Assembly: GCA_004555175.1 (NCBI GenBank)
Contig: SFJE01000022.1
Location: forward strand, 1-34,557
Direction of reading: 5' to 3'
DNA from: Lentisphaeraceae bacterium
GTDB taxonomy: Bacteria > Verrucomicrobiota > Kiritimatiellia > RFP12 > DVOR01
DNA length: 34,557 bases
Made by a program: the position numbers and the translations under genes. The notes beneath the pieces were generated by a model. That model worked only from the letters and a program-made list of their open reading frames with translations, was not told the DNA's origin and ran no database searches. Shown one piece after another: positions 1 through 8,863 of this stretch (within the stretch, counting starts at the first letter, position 1; each line of letters starts with the position of its first letter).

Positions 1-148
1 ATCGCCGAACCTCACTCAATGGCACAACCGCCTCCCAAGCCTACCTAGCCAACTGCCCTGCCGCATAGACAATTCACGATTTACTTTACAACTGGGGGCT
101 GCGCTCGCTCGTGTGAACAGTGAACGGTGAAGGGCGAGGCGCGCTAGG
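1..148. other. intergenic left edge, no gene recognised
   Basis: No open frame here has the look of a real gene, and long frames entering from the right are antisense shadows of the methyltransferase gene. Positions 113-131 hold near-repeats of the type GTGAACAG/TGAACGG, resembling in style the TTGACAG/GTCGACAG words that border two other intergenic gaps in this window. A gene ending to the left of the window cannot be excluded. Confidence 0.4.
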
Positions 149-211
149 CCGGATCAACCGGAGATTCCGGAAATTCCGGAGATTCCGGATCACCCGGATC
201 ATCCGGAGATT
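149..211. repeat. seven tandem 9-bp CCGGA-NNNN repeats
   Basis: Seven head-to-tail 9-mers: CCGGATCAA, CCGGAGATT, CCGGAAATT, CCGGAGATT, CCGGATCAC, CCGGATCAT, CCGGAGATT, followed by a decayed CCAGAGGCG. The first five bases are invariant and the last four vary between GATT-like and TCAN. The array lies 67 bp past the stop codon of the minus-strand methyltransferase, so it is non-coding. TCCGGA and ATTCCGGA make many short dyads possible. Function unknown. Confidence 0.85.
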
Positions 212-278
212 CCAGAGGCGGCCCGCCAATGGGGCAGCGGCGGCCGCAAACGCTTCTATTCACCGGTGGCTGCGCGGG

Positions 279-1427
279 TTAGATGCGCGCGAGGAGGGTG
301 AGGGTCTCGAAGTGGGCGGTGCGGGGGAAGAAGTCGAAGAGGCGGATGGAGGTGGGGCGATAGGCGGGGGCGAGGGCGCGGAGGTCGCGGGCGAGGGTGT
401 CGGGTCCGCAGGAGATGTAGGCGAGGTGGGGTGGGCGGGCGCGGAGGAGGTGGTCGCGGACGGCGGGGGAGAGGCCGTCGCGGGGCGGGTCGACGATCCA
501 GAGTTCGGCAGGCGGAAGGCCCTCGGGGAGGCTTTCGGCGGGGGCGCAACGGTAGTCGGCCTCGACCCCGGCGCGCGCGGCATTGCGTTGGGCCGAGCGA
601 ATGGCCGAGGGGGTGGTCTCTAGGCCGAAGAGGCTGCGCACGCCGGCTTGGGCGGCGGCGAGGCCGAAGAGACCGCAGCCGCAATAGAGGTCGAGGGCGC
701 GGCGGGGGGCGAGGGCGGCCACGGCGGCGCGGAAGTCGGTGAGGAGGAGTTCGGCGGCGGCGGGGTTGACCTGGAAGAAGGCATCGGCGGCGACCGAGAG
801 GGTGAGGCCGGCGAGGGTTTCGGTAAGTTCACCGGCGGGGGGCTTGCCCAGGCCGAGGCGGACGCCATCGCGCGCGGTGTAGCGGAAGGTGACGCGGCTC
901 CCCGGGCGGAGGGCGCGCAGGCGCTTGGAGTCGGCGCGCAGCTGGGCGAGCGCGGCATTGATGGCGGGGTGCGAGAGGGGGCAGACGGCGGTGTCCAGGA
1001 CCGTGCGGTTGTCTTCGCCGATGTAGCCGAGGGCGTGGCCATCCCAGTGGAGGGCGAGCTTGTTGCGGTAGTGCGCGGCGAGGGGCGAGGGGACGGGCGC
1101 ACGCAGGCAGGAGAGGTCGTCGAGCCGGCCAATGCGCGTGAGGAGGGTTTGGAGTTGGTGGTGCTTGAGCGCGACTTCGGCGGGATAGGCGAGCGCGGCG
1201 TAGACCATGCCCGGGACGACCGGGCCCTCGGGGGTGATGCGCTCGGGCGAAGGATCGAGGACGCGCAGGAGCCGGGCGCGGGCGAAGTTGGGCTTGCGCT
1301 GCACGACCTCCGCCTCGACCGTCTCGCCCGTGAAGGCGCCGGGGACGAAGGTGACGGGGCTAGCGGCGCGGGCGACGCCGTCGCCGCCGTAGCCCACGTC
1401 GTCGATGTGCAGGGTGAGGCGGCTCAT
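279..1427 (-). CDS. TrmA/RlmD-family RNA (uracil-5-)-methyltransferase
   Basis: A 382-aa SAM-dependent methyltransferase expected to make 5-methyluridine in rRNA or tRNA. An N-terminal TRAM-like beta domain (about residues 1-55) is followed by the catalytic domain with FFQVNP, the SAM-binding loop DLYCGCGLFGL, the DPPRDGL motif, the nucleophile Cys340 in ISCGPDTLARD and the C-terminal base Glu374 in FPRTAHFE. In E. coli RlmD four cysteines hold a 4Fe-4S cluster; here the region that should carry the first three (about residues 66-90) has none, while the fourth (CPLSHP) remains. The start ATG overlaps the stop of the upstream peptidase gene by one base (TGATG), so translation is probably coupled. 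It is last in the secA operon. Family is secure; the target nucleotide cannot be decided. Confidence 0.9.
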   Translation of the reverse strand: MSRLTLHIDDVGYGGDGVARAASPVTFVPGAFTGETVEAEVVQRKPNFARARLLRVLDPSPERITPEGPVVPGMVYAALAYPAEVALKHHQLQTLLTRIGRLDDLSCLRAPVPSPLAAHYRNKLALHWDGHALGYIGEDNRTVLDTAVCPLSHPAINAALAQLRADSKRLRALRPGSRVTFRYTARDGVRLGLGKPPAGELTETLAGLTLSVAADAFFQVNPAAAELLLTDFRAAVAALAPRRALDLYCGCGLFGLAAAQAGVRSLFGLETTPSAIRSAQRNAARAGVEADYRCAPAESLPEGLPPAELWIVDPPRDGLSPAVRDHLLRARPPHLAYISCGPDTLARDLRALAPAYRPTSIRLFDFFPRTAHFETLTLLARI

Positions 1428-2800
1428 CAGGCCCCGAAGGCGGGGAAGATCTGCGCGCCCCAGCGCATCCCGTCGCGGAACTGCTCCAGGGAGAAAGATT
1501 CGTTGGGGCAGTGGATGCGATCTTCCTGCATGCCAAAGCCGACGAGGAGGGGCGCGGCGCCGGTGAGATCGCGCAGCTTGGCGACGATGGGGATGGAGGC
1601 GCCTTCCCAGGTGAAGACCGCGCCACGGGGGTCGAAGGTGTTGAGGAGGTCGTGGGCGATGCGGGTGACAGGGCTATCGATGGGGAGGCGGAAGCCGGGC
1701 TCGCAGCCGGTGAGCTCGGTAAGCTCGAGGGTGAGGCCGCGCGGGCAGTGGCGCTCGAAGTGGGCCTTCAGGCACTCCCAGACATGGGCGGGGTTCTGGC
1801 CGGGCACGAGGCGGCAGGAGAGTTTGGCGAAGGCGTGGGTGGGGATGACGGTCTTGGAGCCGGGGCCGCCATAGCCGCCGTGGATGCCGTTGACTTCGAC
1901 GGTGGGGCGGAAGGCGTTGCGGACGATGGCCGGCACCCCGCGCTCGCCGCCGACGGGGAGGACACCGACCTCTTCGCGGTAGGCATTTTCGTCGAAGCCC
2001 GGCTCGGTGGCCAGGGCGAACTCGGCCTCGGTGGGCTCGATAATGCCATCGCAGAAGCCCTCGACGGCGATGGCGCCATCGGGGGTGTGGAGGGAGGCGA
2101 CAAGCTCGGCGATGCCTTGGGCGGGGTTGGGGGCGATGCCGCCGTGCTGGCCGGAATGGAGGTCGTACTTCGGTCCGCGCAGGGTGACGGTGAAGTGGAG
2201 CACGCCGCGCAGTCCGGCGACAATGGCCGGGCGGCCAGAGGGATCCTTGCCGGTGTCGGCCACGAGCAGGACATCGGCGGCCAGGCGCTTGCGCAGGTCG
2301 TAGGCCAGGTCGGCCAAGGCGCCACTGCCGCTCTCCTCCTGGCCCTCGAGGACGATGCGGATGGCCGGGAGGCTCTCGCCGGCGGCGATGGCCGCGCGCA
2401 GCCCCTGGAGGAGGGCGAACCACTGGCCCTTGTCGTCCTGCGCGCCACGGGCATAGAGGCGGCCATTACGCAGGGTGGGCTCGAAGGGCGGGGTTTCCCA
2501 AAGCTCGATAGGGTCGACGGGCTGGACGTCGTAGTGGCCGTAAAGGAGGACGGTGTGGGGGGCGTCGGGAACGGGGCGCTCGGCGATGAGGACCGGGGGG
2601 AGATCGGCCGAGGCGCTGACGAGCTCGGTGGTGAAGCCGAGCGAGCCGAGGAAGCGGGCAATCCACTCGGCGCAGGCGGTGCAGTCGGGCAAGTGCTCGC
2701 GCTCGGCGCCGATGGTGGGGAAGCGGAGGAGTTCGCAGTAGTCGGCGAGGATGGCCTCGCGGTTCTGCTCAAACCAGGAGTCGAGGGCGGCTTTATTCAT
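1427..2800 (-). CDS. M20-family metallodipeptidase
   Basis: A 457-aa zinc peptidase of the M20 family (dipeptidase/ArgE/DapE/carnosinase-like), cytosolic because no signal sequence is seen. The two-zinc centre is readable: His89 and Asp91 in GHYDVQP, bridging Asp122 in RGAQDDKG, Glu155-Glu156 in EGQEESGS, Asp182 in VADTG and His430 near the C-terminus. The lid/dimerisation domain lies between about residues 200 and 320, starting around DLHSGQHGG. The motif set YGHYDVQP plus DLHSG matches general Xaa-dipeptidases better than DapE or ArgE. The start is preceded by AAAGG seven bases upstream. The gene follows the VWA gene after 21 bp and overlaps the methyltransferase gene by one base. Confidence 0.92.
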   Translation of the reverse strand: MNKAALDSWFEQNREAILADYCELLRFPTIGAEREHLPDCTACAEWIARFLGSLGFTTELVSASADLPPVLIAERPVPDAPHTVLLYGHYDVQPVDPIELWETPPFEPTLRNGRLYARGAQDDKGQWFALLQGLRAAIAAGESLPAIRIVLEGQEESGSGALADLAYDLRKRLAADVLLVADTGKDPSGRPAIVAGLRGVLHFTVTLRGPKYDLHSGQHGGIAPNPAQGIAELVASLHTPDGAIAVEGFCDGIIEPTEAEFALATEPGFDENAYREEVGVLPVGGERGVPAIVRNAFRPTVEVNGIHGGYGGPGSKTVIPTHAFAKLSCRLVPGQNPAHVWECLKAHFERHCPRGLTLELTELTGCEPGFRLPIDSPVTRIAHDLLNTFDPRGAVFTWEGASIPIVAKLRDLTGAAPLLVGFGMQEDRIHCPNESFSLEQFRDGMRWGAQIFPAFGA

Positions 2801-2821
2801 GGAGGGCCTTTCGTGGCGCGG

Positions 2822-4684
2822 TTAGGGATTGCGCTTGTAGGGATTGGGGACGCCGTAGGTTTTGGAGAAGGCGGCGATGCGCTCGAGGAGCGCCTGAGAG
2901 GGGTTCTCGGCGTAGTCGGCCAGGAGGTCGAACATCGCGCGCTCGGCCCAGGCGCGGCGGAGGTCGAGGGTGGCGCGCTTGGCCTGGGTGAAGGTGAAGG
3001 AGAAGAGGGCGTCGTAGGGGACCGTGGCCGAGCCTCCGCGCAGCTGGCAGGTGAGGGATTGGGTTGCGCGCGGGACGCGGCCGTAGAGGGTTAAGGTGCG
3101 GTCGGCATAGAGGTTGGTGAGCATCCGCGGATGGAGCTCGCCACCGCCGGTGGCGGGGAAGGTAATCGAGAGGTCCTGCATCACCGGGTTGCGGATGGAT
3201 TCGAAGACCGGGGTCAGCTCGCGGGCGAGGGTATCGGGGTTTCCGGAGGAGGCGGTGTTCTCGCCGCGGTTGACATAGCAGAGCATGTCTAGGAAGTAGG
3301 GGTCGCGCTTCTTCGCACCGAAGGCGTAGACGGAGATTTGGCCCTTGTTCAGGCGGGTGAACTCGCCGATGATGCGGGTGGTTTCGGTGAGGCCGGTGGT
3401 GGGCTCGCCATCGGTGATAACAATGGCGATGAGCGGGCGCTTGGGGTCGCGCGGCAGAGAGCGGAGGTCTTGCAGAAGCAGGAAGAGGTCGGTATTGCCG
3501 CGGTTGCGCAGGGAGTCGATGAAGGTCTCGGCCCGGACGCGCGTCTCGGGGTTGAAGTCCATCCACGAGCCCGACGGGGTGAGGGTGACATCGCGGAAGG
3601 CGAAGATGTTGAAGCGGTCGCCGGCGCGCAAGGTATTGAAGAGGGCGCTCTTCATCGCCTCCTTGGCGGCGGCCAAGCGGGCGCGGGTAATCGAGCCGGA
3701 GATGTCCTGGACAAAGACGACATCCTTGGGCATCACGGAGAGCGGGCTGTCGGGCTTGCGAAGGATCTCTAGGCGGAAGTAGCGGTTGGCCGGATCGCTC
3801 GGCGGATCGTAGTAGCTCAGCGCCAGACTCAGCCGATCGTCAATCGATTGGTAGATCTGCTCGCCCGCCGTGGCGGTTGGCGCCGAGGCTTGGCGAATGG
3901 CCGCTTCGGCCAGCTTGCCGGCGGCCTCGGCGGGCGCAGGGGCGGTGGCGACCTCGGCCAAATCCACGGGCGGCGGGGTGGCGGTGGAGGTTTCAACCAA
4001 GCGCCGCTCGGCCTCGCGGGCCAGCGCCTCAACGCCCCCCTCGCTGCCCATTGGCGGCAGGAGCGCGCCGGGTTGCGCGCCGGGCGCAGCCGGGAGAAAC
4101 TCAACCGAGGCGGCCAAATCCGGCGCGTCCACCACACGCGGCAACTCGGCATCGAGCGTCCAGCGCGGCTCGGGGTTGACTGTCTGGGTGAAGTCGGTCT
4201 CAGGGATAGCGGCGACCTCTTGGCGGGCCCAGACCTCCGGCAGCGTGGCCAAGGCCGGGGCGGGTGGGGCCATGTCCAGCCCTGGATTGGGTGAGGGGGG
4301 CAGCGGGGCCAACGGCAGGGTGGGGGCGGCGAGGCGGGCGGCCTCGGCCACTTCGGGGAGTTTCGCCTCGGCGGCGGCCACATCCCCTGTAATATCGGGG
4401 GCCTCTTCGGCGGCGGCGCGCTCGAGCTTCGCCTCGCGGACGAAGGTGTCGATGCGCATGGGCGGAAGGTTCTCGGGGGTGATGTGGGCCTTTTCGCGCA
4501 CGGAGGTCAAGGCCACCGGCTGCTCGCCAAACCAGAAGACGAGCCCAAAGTGGATGACCCCCGAGAGGACAATCGAGAGGAAGAGGATGAAGGTATGCTG
4601 GGCAAGCCCCAGACCGTTATCGGCCGGCACCTCGGCAAAGCGCACCTCCGGGGTGCTCGCAGTGGGTTTGGTTTCCTCGGCCAT
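2822..4684 (-). CDS. membrane-anchored von Willebrand factor A protein
   Basis: A 620-aa protein with one transmembrane segment (about residues 31-52), a long Ala/Pro-rich linker to about 270, and a VWA domain from about 320 to 500. The metal-ion-dependent adhesion site is complete: DISGS at 327-331, Thr398 in NRGNTDLF and Asp425 in VITDGEPTTG. A beta-rich tail follows, ending in a conserved-looking FSKTYGVPNPYKRNP. The topology suggests a short cytosolic N-terminus and an extracytoplasmic VWA domain that binds a partner through Mg2+. No SD stands out, and its ATG lies three bases after the secA stop, so translational coupling is likely. The function is unknown; the pairing with secA is the only contextual clue. 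It could also relate to the aerotolerance Bat proteins, but neighbours do not support that. Confidence 0.85.
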   Translation of the reverse strand: MAEETKPTASTPEVRFAEVPADNGLGLAQHTFILFLSIVLSGVIHFGLVFWFGEQPVALTSVREKAHITPENLPPMRIDTFVREAKLERAAAEEAPDITGDVAAAEAKLPEVAEAARLAAPTLPLAPLPPSPNPGLDMAPPAPALATLPEVWARQEVAAIPETDFTQTVNPEPRWTLDAELPRVVDAPDLAASVEFLPAAPGAQPGALLPPMGSEGGVEALAREAERRLVETSTATPPPVDLAEVATAPAPAEAAGKLAEAAIRQASAPTATAGEQIYQSIDDRLSLALSYYDPPSDPANRYFRLEILRKPDSPLSVMPKDVVFVQDISGSITRARLAAAKEAMKSALFNTLRAGDRFNIFAFRDVTLTPSGSWMDFNPETRVRAETFIDSLRNRGNTDLFLLLQDLRSLPRDPKRPLIAIVITDGEPTTGLTETTRIIGEFTRLNKGQISVYAFGAKKRDPYFLDMLCYVNRGENTASSGNPDTLARELTPVFESIRNPVMQDLSITFPATGGGELHPRMLTNLYADRTLTLYGRVPRATQSLTCQLRGGSATVPYDALFSFTFTQAKRATLDLRRAWAERAMFDLLADYAENPSQALLERIAAFSKTYGVPNPYKRNP

Positions 4685-4687
4685 CGC

Positions 4688-7849
<3,162 letters not shown>

Positions 7850-7878
7850 AGCGACTATCCTTATCTACAGAAAGCCGC

Positions 7879-7887
7879 ATTATAGCA
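7879..7887 (-). promoter_or_regulatory. secA promoter, extended -10
   Basis: On the minus strand the sequence reads TGCTATAAT, a perfect TATAAT with the TGn extension. No good -35 lies 16-18 bp upstream, which is normal for an extended -10 promoter. The start of transcription would fall near 7872, leaving a leader of about 20 nt with AAGGA before the secA ATG. Confidence 0.7.
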
Positions 7888-8039
7888 TAAGCGCGCCACT
7901 GCTGCGCGTGCAGCTTGCCCGCAGGGAGATTTTGCTCATTGTCATACTCCTTTCACATGAGACAGTTTCAACCGTTCAAGCACCGCTATCAGATCACACC
8001 TCCGCGCTGGGTTAACTCGCTTCCCGGGCGACTTGAATA

Positions 8040-8121
8040 AATAAGGCCCCGTCTTGTTGCCAATAAGACGGGGCCTTGTTGCCAATAAGACGGGGCCTTA
8101 TTGCCAATAAGACGGGGTCTT
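8040..8121. repeat. 22-bp direct repeats with one inverted copy (alternative hairpins)
   Basis: Three 22-bp direct repeats (8054-8075, 8076-8097, 8098-8119) each contain TTGCCAATAAGACGGGG. Just before them one inverted copy, AATAAGGCCCCGTCTT (8040-8055), can pair perfectly over 13 bp with copy one (8065-8077), over 16 bp with copy two (8087-8102) and with a single G-U wobble with copy three (8109-8121 and beyond). The three hairpins exclude one another. The site is in a divergent promoter region, so a simple terminator for secA or for the plus-strand genes is not expected. Confidence 0.85.
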
Positions 8122-8198
8122 ATTAGTTGCGCTCCGCCGAGTGGTTAGTTCTCTCCGCGCCGCGGGATAATCCGCGCCGCCGTTCCTTTCCTTCTGCA

Positions 8199-8226
8199 CA
8201 CCCTTATCCCGGCCGGGATAAGGGTG
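8199..8226. repeat. perfect 28-bp palindrome
   Basis: Each half reads CACCCTTATCCCGG on its own strand, giving a gapless 28-bp palindrome centred between 8212 and 8213. It ends eight bases before the candidate -35 of the plus-strand promoter, a position suited to an operator. The word GGGATAA appears twice in it and once more at about 8164-8170. Binding protein unknown. Confidence 0.85.
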
Positions 8227-8233
8227 GCAGTGT

Positions 8234-8263
8234 TTGCGCCGGGGGGTGTGGGTTTGCTACAGT
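8234..8263 (+). promoter_or_regulatory. candidate promoter of the GtrA/glycosyltransferase operon
   Basis: TTGCGC (8234-8239), an 18-bp spacer and TGC-TACAGT with the -10 at 8258-8263. It matches the TTGC...TGCTAnACT style of the other promoters in the window. It would give an unusually long leader of about 190 nt. Confidence 0.5.
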
Positions 8264-8387
8264 GTGCCTGTGTTGCGGGTGAGCCGCAGCGTGTTGATTT
8301 GCGCTTTGCGCGAACAAATTGCTTTAGCAGAAACCTGAGAAATTTCCTGAAAAGAGCAATGCGTTTGGGCGGGTGTGCTGTATAGGT

Positions 8388-8457
8388 GCACCTTCTTTGA
8401 TGTGTTCTTTTCGGGCTTTCTCAGGGGCTCTGCTAGAACACATTGAAGAAGGTGTGC
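8388..8457 (+). promoter_or_regulatory. long leader hairpin covering the ribosome binding site
   Basis: Left arm 8388-8408 (GCACCTTCTTTGATGTGTTC and one more base) pairs with right arm 8435-8457 across a 26-nt loop. Nine base pairs next to the loop (ATGTGTTCT with AGAACACAT) are perfect; the stem then continues for about twelve more pairs with a few G-U wobbles. The right arm contains the only Shine-Dalgarno-like sequence (AGAAGGTG, 8447-8454) for the ATG at 8462. In the folded state the RBS would be hidden. Alternatively it is a terminator, but only four T residues follow. Confidence 0.6.
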
Positions 8458-8461
8458 TTTT

Positions 8462-8863
8462 ATGTTGAGAGCTCTGTGGACCCGGTATCGGGAGTTTGTG
8501 CTCTACTGTCTGATTGGCGGCAGTGGGGTGGCGCTGGATTGTGCTGTCTTTGCCGCATTGACTTACGGGGCGCTCTGGCACTACCAGGTGGCCAACGCGG
8601 TGAGCGTCTCGTGCGGCATTTGCAATAACTTCCTTTGGAACGCCTTCGTGAACTTCCGGACGACGGACCGGATGTGGGCGCGTTTTCTCTCCTTCTATGG
8701 CGTGGGGCTGCTGGGGCTCGGCGTCAGTGCGGCGTTGCTGTGGCTGCTCGTTGGGCGCCTCGGCTGGCACGAACTGCTCTCTAAGGGCGTGATCCTCTTC
8801 GTGGTCACGGCTCTGCAATTCACCCTCAACAAATGCATTACCTTCAGGAGGCGTCATGTCTGA
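8462..8863 (+). CDS. GtrA-family membrane protein
   Basis: A 133-aa protein with four predicted transmembrane helices, starting in FVLYCLIGGSGVALD and with the typical NFLWNAFVNFR segment between helices two and three. GtrA-family proteins are thought to move or help move polyprenyl-linked sugars across the cytoplasmic membrane and often sit beside a GT2 sugar-phosphate transferase and a membrane glycosyltransferase, exactly as here. It ends in positively charged FRRRHV. The next gene starts eight bases before its stop, so the two proteins are made together. Its translation start lies directly behind the 8388-8457 hairpin. Confidence 0.88.
   Translation: MLRALWTRYREFVLYCLIGGSGVALDCAVFAALTYGALWHYQVANAVSVSCGICNNFLWNAFVNFRTTDRMWARFLSFYGVGLLGLGVSAALLWLLVGRLGWHELLSKGVILFVVTALQFTLNKCITFRRRHV

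Larger units (their letters stand above)
7850..8461. other. 612-bp divergent intergenic region rich in structure
   Basis: The space between secA (minus) and the GtrA-like gene (plus) has no convincing protein gene. From left to right it holds the secA promoter, a set of 22-bp repeats (8040-8121), a weak GCGG-GATAAT-CCGC dyad (about 8160-8176), a perfect 28-bp palindrome (8199-8226), a plus-strand promoter (8234-8263) and a strong hairpin just before the next start codon. The long minus frame over 8324-8866 is an antisense shadow of the GtrA-like gene. Confidence 0.7.

Noticed and set aside
7855..7870. TTATCTACA as a DnaA box and sign of a replication origin
   Set aside because: Only a single near match; no cluster of boxes, no dnaA, dnaN or gidA nearby.
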